Source of the DNA: Roseomonas acroporae
GTDB taxonomy: Bacteria > Pseudomonadota > Alphaproteobacteria > Acetobacterales > Acetobacteraceae
Direction: 5' to 3'
Length of the DNA stretch: 43,659 bases
Assembly (NCBI RefSeq): GCF_023223525.1
Contig: NZ_JALPRX010000036.1
Location: 1 to 43,659 of the forward strand
Shown: positions 28,434-37,403 of the stretch, piece after piece
Position numbering within the stretch: the stretch's first letter is position 1
How the letters are laid out: the number at the start of each line of letters is the position of its first letter
Program-made: the position numbers and the translations under genes
The notes under the pieces: generated by a model
Told to the model about the DNA's origin: nothing
Seen by the model: only the letters and a program-made list of their open reading frames with translations
Database searches by the model: none

Positions 28434-28681
28434 CCCCGTTTCCCCCCGCGCCGGCAACCGGGCGCAGCATCCGCCAGCCGCCGGGCGCCCGGCAAGCCTC
28501 GGCCGGGACCGGGCATCGGGGCGGGGGAGGAAGCACGGGCGACGGCCGCGTACCACCGGCCATGCCGAGGCGGTGCGATCCGCCCCGCAGCGGGGCGCGG
28601 CCCGGCCGGGACCGCGTCCCGACGCCGCCCGCCATTCGCGGCGACGGCGCGATTGGGCCTGCAGGCCCCGGCGATCCGCTC
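28434..28681. other. Spacer between receptor gene and hairpin element
   Basis: Together with the following element this makes a ~380-bp divergent gap. Long shadow frames cover it on both strands, but I see no gene and no clear promoter boxes. Confidence 0.3.
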
Positions 28682-28785
28682 TAGAGCATTTTCAAGCTGA
28701 GCGTCCTCGCTCAGCGGCTCGGAAAATGCGAAAAATCAAAGGTTAGAGCCGTTCCGGCCTGATACAGTCAGGCTGGATCGGCTCT
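28682..28785 (+). repeat. Dispersed two-module hairpin element, copy 2 (complete)
   Basis: The most complete copy. Module A has outer GCATTTTC/GAAAATGC and inner stem GCTGAGCG-TCCT-CGCTCAGC (28696-28715). Module B has outer AGAGCCG/CGGCTCT (28745-28785) and inner CCGGCCTGA-TACAG-TCAGGCTGG. Compared with copy 1 the inner A stem has changed on both sides while keeping pairing. It lies 31 bp before the CoA-transferase start. Confidence 0.82.
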
Positions 28786-28816
28786 AAAGACGGTCGCGAC
28801 AAGGCGGGAGAGAGAC

Positions 28817-29950
28817 GTGACCGAAGCCCTGCGGCCCTATGCGGGCCTGTTCGTGCTCGATGCCGGCCAGGGCGTGGCGGGCCCCTATTGCGGCATGCTG
28901 CTGGCGGCCTGCGGCGCCGACGTGGTGAAGCTGGAGCCGCCCGCCGGCGACTGGTCGCGCGGCCTCGGCAGCCGCGAGGGCACGGATTCCGTGCTGCACG
29001 CCACCTACAACCGCGGCAAGCGCAGCGTGGTGCTGGACCTGCGGGAGGAACCGGGCCGGGCCGCGGCGCGGGCGCTGGCCGCGCGCGCCGACGTGCTGAT
29101 CGAGAGCTTCCGCCCCGGCATCGCGCGCCGTCTCGGCCTCGGGCCGGAAGCGGCCTCGCCCGGCGCGGTCTGCGTCTCCATCTCCGGCTTCGGCCAGGAA
29201 GGCCCGTTCGCCGAGCGCCCCTGCACGGACAGCGTGATCCAGGCCTTCGCCGGCATGATCGCGCTGAACCAGGGCGCCGACGGCGTGCCGCACAAGATGC
29301 CGGTGGTGCTGAGCGACATCGTCACCGGCCTGCACGCCTTCATCGCCGTGCAGGCGGCGCTGGCCGAGCGCGCGCGCGACGCCGCGCCACGCCGGCGCGT
29401 GCTCGACATCTCGCTGATGGGCGGCACCGCGGCGCTGCTCGCCTACCCGATCGCGGAGGCGGCCCGGCAGGGCGGGATGCCGTCGCCGCTCAACGTGCCG
29501 GCGGGCTGCTACCGCGGCGCCTGCGGCGGCTGGCTCTCGGTGGCGCTGGTGCGCGAGCCCGAATTCGCCGCCCTGGCCGCGGTGCTGGGCCGGCCCGACC
29601 TGCCGGCCGAGCCGCGCTTCGCCAGCTTCGCCGAGCGCGCGGCGCACCGCGACGCGCTGCTGCCGATCCTGCGCGACGCCTTCGCCGGAGCGACGGTGGC
29701 CGAGTGGCTGCCGCGCCTGCACGCGGCGCGTCTGCTCGCGGAGCGCGTGAACACGCCGCTCGACTGGCTGGCGGAGCCGCAGACGCACGCCGCGGGCACG
29801 ATGCGCACGGTGGCGCAGCCGGCGCTCGGCGCGCTGCCCTTTCCCGGCCTGCCCGGCCTCGGCGACGCGCTGGCGCCGGCGCCGCGGCTCGGCGAGCACA
29901 CCGAGGCGGTGCTGGCGATGCTGCACGCCGAGGCCGGGGCGGCGGACTGA
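28817..29950 (+). CDS. Class III (CaiB/BaiF) CoA-transferase
   Basis: A 377-residue enzyme moving CoA between carboxylic acids through an enzyme-bound aspartyl anhydride. Catalytic Asp167 sits in PVVLSDIVTGLHA. Other family marks are GPYCGMLLAACGADVVKLEPP, NRGKRSVVLDL and SGFGQEGP. The GTG start follows GGGAGAGAG by 2-5 nt. Flanked by two carboxylate receptor genes (both on the other strand), it plausibly activates an imported organic acid; the donor and acceptor are unknown. A formyl-CoA transferase or alpha-methylacyl-CoA racemase relative cannot be excluded. Confidence 0.88.
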   Translation: MTEALRPYAGLFVLDAGQGVAGPYCGMLLAACGADVVKLEPPAGDWSRGLGSREGTDSVLHATYNRGKRSVVLDLREEPGRAAARALAARADVLIESFRPGIARRLGLGPEAASPGAVCVSISGFGQEGPFAERPCTDSVIQAFAGMIALNQGADGVPHKMPVVLSDIVTGLHAFIAVQAALAERARDAAPRRRVLDISLMGGTAALLAYPIAEAARQGGMPSPLNVPAGCYRGACGGWLSVALVREPEFAALAAVLGRPDLPAEPRFASFAERAAHRDALLPILRDAFAGATVAEWLPRLHAARLLAERVNTPLDWLAEPQTHAAGTMRTVAQPALGALPFPGLPGLGDALAPAPRLGEHTEAVLAMLHAEAGAAD

Positions 29951-30159
29951 TACGCCCGGCGGGATCGACTGCCCCGTCGACAGTGGCGCGGGACCGAGGC
30001 CGGACAGGCCGGGTTCATCCGCCATGCGTATGGGCCGCCCCGCTGCGCCCGTCGCCCGGCCCGGAACGCTGCCGGGGACGATACCGGGCGCGCCGCCGCC
30101 CATGGTCTCCGGGGACGCCCCACGCCTCCTGGCGTCCCGCTCTCCGGCGATACGTCATG

Positions 30160-30224
30160 GAGCCGTTCGGTTTTTCGCACTTTCCGAGTCGCTGGGTGAG
30201 TACACCCAGCTTGAAGATGCTCTA
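30160..30224 (-). repeat. Dispersed hairpin element, copy 3 (degenerate)
   Basis: Minus-strand copy of module A: tagagcatcttcaag, inner stem GCTGGGTG/CACCCAGC (30191-30210 on the plus strand) and gaaagtgcgaaaaacc. Module B is reduced to one gagccg arm. The element's TAG is the stop codon of the adjacent receptor gene, as in copy 1. Confidence 0.75.
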
Positions 30225-31202
30225 TCCGGGCCGGATGCCGGCGAGTTGCACCGCCCGGTGCGCGCGTTCGCATTCCCGCCGCAGCCAGGTGGCGAAGGCT
30301 TCCGGCGTACGCTCCTCGGGCTCCGTGATCTCGGCGCCGAGGGTGAGCAGGCGCGCCCGCGTGTCGGGATCGGACAGGGCCGTGGCCAGCGCCTCCGACA
30401 CGCGCGCGATCGCCGCCTCGGGCGTGCCCGATGGCGCGAACAGGCCGACGAAGGTGGCGGCGGTGAAGCCCGGCACGCCGCACTCGATGAAGGTGGGCAC
30501 GCCGGGCAGCAGCGGGGAGCGGCGCGCCGAGGTGACGGCCAGGATCCGCGCCCGGCCCTCGCGGTGCAGCGCGAGCACGGTGGACAGCTCGATCAGCGTG
30601 CCGTTGATGTTGCCCGCCAGCAGTTCCGGCACCGCCGAGGCGCCGCCGCGGAAGGGCACGTGCACGATGTTGGCGCCGCTGGCCGCCTTGAACAGCTCCA
30701 GCGGCAGATGGTTGGCGCCGCCGATGCCGGACGTGCCGATCGTCACGCCGCCGGCGCGTTGGCGCGAGTAGCGCACGAGCTCGCCGAGGGTGCGTGCCGG
30801 CATGTCGGGATGCACGATCAGCGCCATCGGGATCAGGCTGACCAGCCCGACGGGCGCGAGTTCGCGCAGCGGATCGCGGCGCGGGCCTGCCTGCAGCAGC
30901 GGGCCGTTGATGATCGGCCCGGTGCTCGCGCCGAGCAGCGTGTAGCCGTCCGGCCGCGCGCGCAGCACCGCCTCGATGCCGACGTCGCCATTGCCGCCCG
31001 GCCGGTTCTCCACCGCGATGTCCTGGCCGAGCAGCTCGGCCATGCGCGGCGTGACGGTGCGCAGGTTGGTGTCGCTGTTGCCGCCTGGCGCGAAGGGAAC
31101 GACGATCCGCAGCGGCCGGTCGGGAAAGCCGGCGCGCGCCGGGGAGGCACGGGCGAGGGCAGCGAGGGCCGGCAGGATCAGCAGCGTTCGACGCGTGGGC
31201 AT
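30222..31202 (-). CDS. Bug-family tripartite tricarboxylate transporter receptor
   Basis: A 326-residue periplasmic binding protein with signal MPTRRTLLILPALAALARA cleaved near PARA-G. Family segments are FPDRPLRIVVPFAPGGNSDT, IAVENRPGGNGDVGIEAV and HVPFRGGASAVPELLAG. It is the third orphan receptor in the window and convergent with the CoA-transferase gene, 271 bp away. GGGGGG lies 4 nt before the ATG. The last codon is followed by a TAG that belongs to a dispersed hairpin element, so the present C-terminus may have been set by element insertion. Confidence 0.9.
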   Translation of the reverse strand: MPTRRTLLILPALAALARASPARAGFPDRPLRIVVPFAPGGNSDTNLRTVTPRMAELLGQDIAVENRPGGNGDVGIEAVLRARPDGYTLLGASTGPIINGPLLQAGPRRDPLRELAPVGLVSLIPMALIVHPDMPARTLGELVRYSRQRAGGVTIGTSGIGGANHLPLELFKAASGANIVHVPFRGGASAVPELLAGNINGTLIELSTVLALHREGRARILAVTSARRSPLLPGVPTFIECGVPGFTAATFVGLFAPSGTPEAAIARVSEALATALSDPDTRARLLTLGAEITEPEERTPEAFATWLRRECERAHRAVQLAGIRPG

Positions 31203-31714
31203 GCATCCCCCCGATCTCGTCGGCCGGTTCTCCGGCCTTCACCCCGGGTGGCGAGCCCGGGTCGCGCGGCGGTTCTGATGCCGCCTTCGCCCCGGCCTGC
31301 GGCCTGGACGATCCGCCGGCCCAGTCTGCGCGCACGGAAACGGCGACGTCCACCTGTACGATGCCCCATCGGCCGGCCATGTCGCCGCCACATGCCGGGC
31401 GATCATGCCGACGGTTGCGTAAGGGATGATGAACGCAACGCCCGATGGCTCGCCCTCTTCCCTGCATCGCATCAGGGCTGCGCCGGCGGGGGCGCATTCC
31501 CATGGTGCAGGCGCCGCCGACCCTCCGCCCGGACGGCGCCCCGCGCCGTCACGGCCGCCGGCCGCGCCGACGCAGGAATGGGCGACGCAGGAAGGGGCGG
31601 CACAGGACGGGGCAGCCGGAATTCGTGGCCGGGCTTAAGCAGGCGTTCATAGGCCGGCGACACAGTCGGGGCGTGGCGCCGAACAATCGGCCCACGCGAA
31701 AGGAAAACCCGACC
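31203..31714. other. Divergent control region between receptor and flagellin genes
   Basis: About 510 bp without a supported gene. It contains the inverted repeat GTTGCGT/ACGCAAC (31414-31439, 12-nt loop), a possible regulator site. Near the flagellin gene, TGGCCGGGCTTAAGC (31626-31640) has the GG and GC of a sigma54 site at the right spacing but otherwise fits poorly. No convincing sigma28 box. Confidence 0.35.
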
Positions 31715-32548
31715 ATGGCCATGAACTCGGTTGTCACCAACGTCGGCGCGCAGGTCGCGCTGCAGTCGCTGAACGCCACGCAGGACGAGCTGACCGCGAC
31801 GCAGAAGCGCATTTCCACCGGCTACCGCGTCGCCGACGCCAGCGACGACGGCGCCGCCTACGCGGTGGCCCAGCGCGTGCGCGGCAACGTCGCCGCCGCC
31901 ACCTCCGCCAACGAGCAGCTCGGCGGCGTCAACGGCCTGCTCGACACCACCAGCACCGGCCTCAGCAGCATCTCCGACACGCTGAACAACCTCAAGAGCA
32001 TGGTGACGAAGCTGGCGGACGGCACGCTCAGCGCCGACCAGAAGGCCAACTACGCGGCCCAGGTCAAGGGCATGACCGACCAGATCAAGTCCTACATCAC
32101 CAACTCGACCTACAACGGCAACAACCTGCTGAGCAACGCGACCGCCAAGACCTACAAGGTGGTCGAGACCGCGGACGGCGTGACCTACAGCTTCACCAAC
32201 TACCAGGCCACCGCCAACGTCTGGAACAACGTCTCGACGGCGAGCACCTTCACCCAGAGCCAGGCCGCCTCGGCGATGACGGCCACGGGCAAGCTCACCA
32301 CCGCGATCAACAACACCCTGACCACGCTCAACACCTTCGCCACCTACAAGAGCCACGTCCAGGCGCAGATCACCTTCAACAAGTCGCTGATCGACTCCCA
32401 GAACTCGGGCCTCGGCGCGCTGGTCGACGCCGACCTCGCCAAGGAGTCCGCCAACCTGCAGGCGCTCCAGATCCGCCAGCAGCTCGGCACCCAGGCGCTG
32501 AGCATCGCCAACCAGGCGCCCCAGGCCCTGCTGAAGCTGTTCGGCTGA
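31715..32548 (+). CDS. Flagellin
   Basis: A 277-residue short flagellin, the filament subunit exported by the flagellar type III system. The conserved N-terminal D0/D1 helices (TQKRISTGYRVADASDDGAA, AVAQRVRGNVAAATSANEQL) and C-terminal helix (GALVDADLAKESANLQALQI, ending LLKLFG) are intact. The variable centre (about 140-190) is short and rich in Ser, Thr and Asn, typical of flagellins decorated by O-glycans. No cysteine is present. AAAGGAAAA precedes the ATG by about 8 nt. It is followed by flaF and, further on, by a TPR-GT41 transferase gene of the kind that glycosylates flagellin. It has lower GC and strongly ordered codon choice, as expected for a highly expressed gene. Confidence 0.96.
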   Translation: MAMNSVVTNVGAQVALQSLNATQDELTATQKRISTGYRVADASDDGAAYAVAQRVRGNVAAATSANEQLGGVNGLLDTTSTGLSSISDTLNNLKSMVTKLADGTLSADQKANYAAQVKGMTDQIKSYITNSTYNGNNLLSNATAKTYKVVETADGVTYSFTNYQATANVWNNVSTASTFTQSQAASAMTATGKLTTAINNTLTTLNTFATYKSHVQAQITFNKSLIDSQNSGLGALVDADLAKESANLQALQIRQQLGTQALSIANQAPQALLKLFG

Positions 32549-32898
32549 TCCCTCTTCCGGCGCAAAGCCGCCGGTTGCCGACCCCCGCCGCCGACAGGAT
32601 GCCGGCGGCGTCGGCTCCCCCTCTCCTGCCCGCGCGGCAGGCCCGCCAGAGAATCCGCGAAGCAGCGCCCGTGCCGGAACGCCGCGTGAAGAACCGCCGC
32701 AGCCCCGCCCGCCCGACAGCCCGGATGGCCCGGTTCCGTCCCGCTTCCGCCACGCCTCATCGCCGGCGCCGCGCTGGTGCGCGCCGCGCCCGGCGCCGTG
32801 CGCCGGCACGTGCGCCACTGTCCGCCCGTTCGTGGCCGCCCGCGCCTGACGGCGCACGGCAACGCTCCCTTCCTCTCCCCGCTCGGAGCCACACCCGC
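32549..32898 (+). other. Long flagellin-flaF spacer with hairpin
   Basis: A 350-bp spacer between flagellin and flaF. It begins with the hairpin at 32586-32610 (annotated separately) and then continues as very GC-rich DNA (e.g. repeated gccggcgcc/ggcgcc motifs around 32760-32810). No gene is supported; flbT, often found next to flaF, is not here. Confidence 0.4.
32586..32610 (+). terminator. Hairpin downstream of flagellin gene
   Basis: CGCCGCCG and CGGCGGCG form a perfect 8-bp stem with a 9-nt loop, 38 nt after the flagellin stop. No U-tract; it could stabilise or terminate the abundant flagellin mRNA. Confidence 0.35.
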
Positions 32899-33279
32899 AT
32901 GATGCAGACCAGTGATCCGGCCCTGCTTCCCGCCAGCCCGCCGGCCACCGCCGCCCAGGGCGCGGCCGCCTATCGCCGCCGCCTGACGCCGAAGCAGATG
33001 GAGGCCGAGGTCTTCACCCGCGCCAACCGCTATATCCGCCTCGCCCTGGCGGAAGATGCGCATCCGCTCGACCGCGCGCGCGGACTGGCCGACAGCCGGC
33101 GCCTCTGGGATGCGGTGCTGAACCTGGTGCAGGACCCGGACAACGCCCTGCCCGCCGCGCTGCGCGCCTCGCTCGCCAGCGTCGCGCACGCCGTGCTGCG
33201 CGAGTGCGACGCGCCCGAGCCGGACCTGCGCTTCATCGCCACCATCAACGACAACATCGCCGCCGGCCTCTGGAGCTGA
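32899..33279 (+). CDS. flaF: Flagellar biosynthesis regulator FlaF
   Basis: A 126-residue protein matching FlaF: YRRRLTPKQMEAEVFTRANRYIRLA, then DSRRLWDAVLNLVQDPDNALPAALRASLASVAHAVL, and a C-terminal FIATINDNIAAGLWS. In Caulobacter FlaF is needed for flagellin production and secretion and acts opposite to FlbT. Its position after flagellin agrees. The first of two consecutive ATGs is used, with CGGAG about 11 nt upstream. The N-terminal ~20 residues (ASPPATAAQG) are an Ala/Pro-rich addition. Confidence 0.88.
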   Translation: MMQTSDPALLPASPPATAAQGAAAYRRRLTPKQMEAEVFTRANRYIRLALAEDAHPLDRARGLADSRRLWDAVLNLVQDPDNALPAALRASLASVAHAVLRECDAPEPDLRFIATINDNIAAGLWS

Positions 33280-33409
33280 ACCGCCCGGGCCGCACCCGGC
33301 CCCACACCGGACACCGCCCCTGACACCGCCCCTGACACCGCATTGGGCCCCGCGCCGGGGCCCGCACCGGGTCGGCAGGATCGCCGGCCTCGCCCAGGAG
33401 GATCCTGCC

Positions 33410-34891
33410 TTGCACGCTGCCCTGTCTCCCCGGCCGCCCCACGCGCCCGCCGCCGTGCCGCCGGATGTGGCGGTGGTCGAACGCCTGTTCCAGCGCGCCT
33501 GCGACCTGATGCAGCAGGGCCGGCATGTGGAGGCGCTGCCGGCGCTCGACCGCCTGCGTCGCGTGCCGACCCCGCCGCCGATGGCGCTGGGCCTGCGGGC
33601 CGAGGCGCTGCTGGCCCTCGGCCGGACCACCGAGGCCGTCGCCGACGTCGACGACGCCCTCGCCGCCGATCCCGGCTCCTCCGCGCTGCTGCAACTGCGC
33701 AGCCGCGCGCGCCGCGCCGGCGGCGACCGCACCGGCGCACTGGACGATGCGGCCGCGGCCGTGCTGGCGGACTCCGCCAGCCCCGCCGCCAAGGCACTGC
33801 TCGGCACGGCGCTGCTGGAGCAGGGCCAGCACGACGAGGCGGTGTTCCTGATCGGCGCCGCCCTGCGCGCGGATCCGGCCAACCCCCAGTACCGCTTCGC
33901 CCTGGCGCGCGCGCTGAGCGAGACCGGCCATCACGACGCCGCCGAGGAAATCCTCTCCCAGCACGGCATCGAACGGCCCGACCTGCCGGTCGCCGCGCTG
34001 CGGGCGCAGAACGCGCTGGCCGCCGACCGGCCCGACCTGGCCGCGGCGCTGGCGCGCGAGGCACTCGCCAGCCGGCCCGCCGACGCATCGCTGCACGCGG
34101 TGCTGGCGCATGCGCTGATGCGGCTGCGGGACCTGGACGGCGCGGCCGCGCATCTCCTGTCCGCCTCGCGCCTGCGGCCGGAGGACGGCTACCTCGCGCA
34201 CCTCGCCGCCGCCCTGAACGGCGACACCACGGAGCAGGGCGCCGAGGCCTACGCCACCGCCCTGTTCGACCGCTACGCGCCGAGCTTCGAGCTGTCGCTG
34301 CTCTCGCTCGGCTGGCGCGGCCCCGGGCTCGTCCGACGCGCCCTGGAGCGGCTCCGGCCCGGCCTCGCCGCCGGCACGGAGCGTCTCGGCCCGGTGCTCG
34401 ACCTCGGCTGCGGCACCGGCCTGGTCGGCGTCGCCCTGAGCGACCTGCTCGGCGGCGGCCTGACCGGCGTGGACCTGTCCGCCCGGATGCTGGAGCAGGC
34501 GGCGCGCAAGGGCGTCTACACCGCGCTCCGCCAGGCCAACCTGATGACGGTGCTGCGGGAGGCGCAGCCGCCCTGCGACGTCATCGTCGCCGCGGACGTG
34601 CTGATCTATCTCGGCCAGGCGGACGAGATGCTGGCGCTGTGCCGCCGGCGGCTCGCGCCGGACGGGCTGCTGCTGTTCACCGTCGAGCGCGGGGCGGACA
34701 CGGGGATGGGCTGGCACCTGGAGCGCAGCGCGCGCTTCAGCCACGGCCGCGCCTACCTCGAGCGCGCCCTCGCCGCGGCGGCGCTCGACGTGGTGGAGAT
34801 GCGCGAGGAGGTGCTGCGCCTGGAGGATGACGGGATGATCGACGGGCTGCTGGTCGCCGCCCGTCCCGCCCCGTCCGGCGCGGCGCACTGA
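33410..34891 (+). CDS. TPR-repeat class I SAM-dependent methyltransferase
   Basis: A 493-residue two-part protein. Residues ~20-270 are tetratricopeptide-like helical repeats (for example GLRAEALLALGRTTEAVADVDDAL). From about 280 a methyltransferase domain follows, opened by YATALFDRYAPSFELSLLSL, with the SAM motif VLDLGCGTGLVG (329-340) and DVIVAADVLIYLG. The start is a TTG with AGGAGG 8 nt upstream. It ends one base before the GT41 gene, so the two are translated together. Context suggests it methylates flagellin or its glycan, with the TPR part holding the target; this is inference. A 12-bp triplicate (acaccgcccctg, 33311-33346) lies upstream. Confidence 0.85.
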   Translation: MHAALSPRPPHAPAAVPPDVAVVERLFQRACDLMQQGRHVEALPALDRLRRVPTPPPMALGLRAEALLALGRTTEAVADVDDALAADPGSSALLQLRSRARRAGGDRTGALDDAAAAVLADSASPAAKALLGTALLEQGQHDEAVFLIGAALRADPANPQYRFALARALSETGHHDAAEEILSQHGIERPDLPVAALRAQNALAADRPDLAAALAREALASRPADASLHAVLAHALMRLRDLDGAAAHLLSASRLRPEDGYLAHLAAALNGDTTEQGAEAYATALFDRYAPSFELSLLSLGWRGPGLVRRALERLRPGLAAGTERLGPVLDLGCGTGLVGVALSDLLGGGLTGVDLSARMLEQAARKGVYTALRQANLMTVLREAQPPCDVIVAADVLIYLGQADEMLALCRRRLAPDGLLLFTVERGADTGMGWHLERSARFSHGRAYLERALAAAALDVVEMREEVLRLEDDGMIDGLLVAARPAPSGAAH

Positions 34892-34892
34892 C

Positions 34893-37175
34893 ATGCAGGA
34901 TGCGTCGGCGCCGCCATCGCCCTTCCGGGCCGGTCTTGACGCGCTGGCGGCGCGTGCCCCGGCCACGGCCCTGCCGCTGCTGCGGGCGGCGGCGGAGAGC
35001 GGCGAGGGGGGGGCCTATGCCGGCCTGAACCTCGGCCTCGCCCTGGCCGATCTCGGCCGCGTCGAGGAGGCGCTGCCGCTGCTGCGGGATGCCGCCGTCG
35101 CCCTGCCGGACCTGGCCGAGCCCTGGTTCCGCCTCGGCCTCGCCGCCGCGCTGCGACGGGAGCCGACGGAGGCGGCGAGGCTGCTCGACGCGGCGCTGGC
35201 CCGCGCGCCCGAGCACGTGCCCGCCCTCGCCGCCCGGGCCATGGTGGCCGAGGCGGACGGCCATCCCGGCGAGGCGGCGGCGCTGCTGGAGCGCGCCCGC
35301 GCCATCGACCCGGTCGAACCCGGGCTGCTGCTCATGGAAGCCCGGCTGCTCCTGGAGCAGGGCGACGCCGAGCTGGCGGCGAGCCGCTGCGAGGCGGTGC
35401 TGCGCGCGCACCCGGCGCAGATGGCGGCGGCCGCGAAGCTGCTGGCCCGCGCCCTGCGTGCATGGCTGGGCGAGGCGGACGCGCTGCGCCACGTCGACGC
35501 CGGCGCCGAGGCGGACCCCTTCTCGCCCGCCTGGCCACTCGCCGCGGCCCACCTGCAGGTCGGCTGCGGCCGGCCGGAGACGGTGCTCGCCCATCTGCGC
35601 GTGGCCGAGGCGCTGGCGCCGGGCGAGCCCGCGATCCTGGCGGAGCTGGCGCACGGCCTCATGCGTGCCGGTCGGGAGACGGAGGCCGAGCCGCTGCTGC
35701 GCGAGGCCATGGCCGCCTCGCCGGGCGATCTCGACCTGCGCAACATGCTCGCCTCGGTCCTGTGGAAGCGCTACCGCTTCGCCGAGATGCTCGCGGTGCT
35801 CGACGACGCGCTGCGGAATTTCGGCGAGCACCCGTCCCTGCTCTCCAACCGCTCCCTGGCCCTCACCTATTGCGGCCGGCAGCGGGAGGGGCTGGCGGCG
35901 GCCGAGCGGGCCGTCGCCATCTCCGGCGGCGAACTGCCGACCCTCATCAACCGCCTCTCCGTGTTGCCGTACCATCCCGAGCAGGGCGGCGCGGCGCCGC
36001 TGCTGGCCGCCGGGCGCGACATCGCCCGTCGCGTCGGCCCGCCCGCCCGCGTGGCGCACGGCAACGCCCGCGACCCGGAGCGGCGGCTGCGGGTCGGCGT
36101 GCTGTCGGGCTGCCTGGGCGTGCACCCGGTCGGCTGGCTGACCCTGGCGGGGCTGGAGGCCCTGCCCGCGGACGGGTTCGAACTGGCCTGCTACGCGCTG
36201 CGCACGAGGCGGGACTGGCTGGCCGCCCGCTATCGTGCCCGCGCCACGCTCTGGCGCGACGTCGCGGATCTGCCGGACGAGGCACTGGCCGAGACGATCC
36301 GGGATGACGGCGTGGACGTGCTGCTCGATTGCGGCGGCTACGGCGAGGGCGGCCGCCTGCTGGCGCTGCAGCACCGCCCGGCCCCGGTGCAGGTGAAGTG
36401 GGTCGGCGTGCAATTCGCGTCCACCGGCCTCGACTGCGTCGACTGGATGCTGACCGATGCGCGCGAAACCCCGCCCGGCTTCGAGCCCTTCTACAGCGAG
36501 CGGCTGCTGCGTCTGCCGGACGGCTACGTCTGCTACACGCCGCCGCCCTACGCGCCGGAGCCGGGGCCGCTGCCGGCGTTGCGCAACGGTTACGTCACCT
36601 TCGGCTGCTTCAACAACCTGGCCAAGGTCACGCCGGTCACCCTCGCCGCCTGGGCCGAGGTGCTGCGGCAGGTGCCCGGCGCGCGGCTGCGGCTGCGCAC
36701 CCACGCGCTGGCGGATCCCGCGACGCGCGCCGATTTCGTCTCGCGGCTCGCCGCGCTGGGCCTCGATCCCGACCGGCTCGACCTGCTGGGCGGCTGCCCG
36801 CACGCGGAGATGCTCGCGGCCTATCGCGACATCGACATCGCCCTCGACCCGTTCCCCTACACCGGCGGCCTGACGGTGTGCGAGGCGCTGTGGATGGGCG
36901 TGCCGGTGGTGGCGCTGGCCGGCGACGGCTTCGCCGCGCGGCATGCGCTGAGCCATCTCGGCAATGCCGGCCTGCCCGGATGGGTCGCGGGATCGGTCGA
37001 GGACTACGTCCGGCTCGCCCGATACCGCGCCTCCGACCTGGCCGGCCTTGCCGCGCTGCGCGCCGGCCTGCGGGACCAGGTTCGCCAGTCGCCGCTCTGC
37101 GACGCGCCGCGCTTCGGACAGGCGCTCGGGCAGGCGCTGCGCCATGCCTGGCGGGACTGGTGCGCGCGGAATTGA
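34893..37175 (+). CDS. TPR / GT41 (OGT/SPINDLY-like) glycosyltransferase, FlmG-like
   Basis: A 760-residue protein. Residues ~10-345 are TPR repeats (AYAGLNLGLALADLGRVEEA, AEPWFRLGLAAALRREPTEA). The C-terminal half is a GT41 catalytic domain: LRVGVLSGCLGVHPVGW with His411, PAPVQVKWVGVQFASTGLD, FGCFNNLAKVTP with Lys578, and DPFPYTGGLTVCEALWMGVP. His411 and Lys578 match the OGT residues that bind the nucleotide sugar. In Caulobacter the TPR-GT41 protein FlmG binds flagellin through its TPRs and glycosylates it. The flagellin gene 2.3 kb upstream makes that role likely here. It starts one base after the TPR-methyltransferase stop. Confidence 0.87.
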   Translation: MQDASAPPSPFRAGLDALAARAPATALPLLRAAAESGEGGAYAGLNLGLALADLGRVEEALPLLRDAAVALPDLAEPWFRLGLAAALRREPTEAARLLDAALARAPEHVPALAARAMVAEADGHPGEAAALLERARAIDPVEPGLLLMEARLLLEQGDAELAASRCEAVLRAHPAQMAAAAKLLARALRAWLGEADALRHVDAGAEADPFSPAWPLAAAHLQVGCGRPETVLAHLRVAEALAPGEPAILAELAHGLMRAGRETEAEPLLREAMAASPGDLDLRNMLASVLWKRYRFAEMLAVLDDALRNFGEHPSLLSNRSLALTYCGRQREGLAAAERAVAISGGELPTLINRLSVLPYHPEQGGAAPLLAAGRDIARRVGPPARVAHGNARDPERRLRVGVLSGCLGVHPVGWLTLAGLEALPADGFELACYALRTRRDWLAARYRARATLWRDVADLPDEALAETIRDDGVDVLLDCGGYGEGGRLLALQHRPAPVQVKWVGVQFASTGLDCVDWMLTDARETPPGFEPFYSERLLRLPDGYVCYTPPPYAPEPGPLPALRNGYVTFGCFNNLAKVTPVTLAAWAEVLRQVPGARLRLRTHALADPATRADFVSRLAALGLDPDRLDLLGGCPHAEMLAAYRDIDIALDPFPYTGGLTVCEALWMGVPVVALAGDGFAARHALSHLGNAGLPGWVAGSVEDYVRLARYRASDLAGLAALRAGLRDQVRQSPLCDAPRFGQALGQALRHAWRDWCARN

Positions 37176-37403
37176 TGACGGGCCGGTCCGTGCCCCGACA
37201 ACCATCGTGCCCGGCCGGGTCCCCGCGGCACCGGGATCGGCCCTTCCGGGCCGCAACCGGCACGGCCGATCGCGCCCGGCCCGCCGTCCTGTCGCCACAC
37301 TCCCGCCGCGGATCCCTGAAATGCTTCAGCGATCCGCCCGGCCGCCACCCCTAGGGTCCGGGCAGTGGGTCGGGGCGCCGCGCCCGGACCGGAGGACAGA
37401 TCG

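Noticed and set aside
21526-28785. Insertion sequence or composite transposon bounded by hairpin copies 1 and 2
   Set aside because: The ~7 kb between them holds ordinary unrelated genes with no transposase; the copies are small non-coding elements.
31426-31638. 70-aa plus-strand frame upstream of flagellin
   Set aside because: No ribosome site, Pro/Ala/Arg composition typical of spacer, no family resemblance.
31626-31640. Sigma54 promoter for flagellin
   Set aside because: GG and GC have correct spacing but the -12 element reads AAGC instead of TTGC, and no enhancer site is recognisable. Kept only as a weak possibility.
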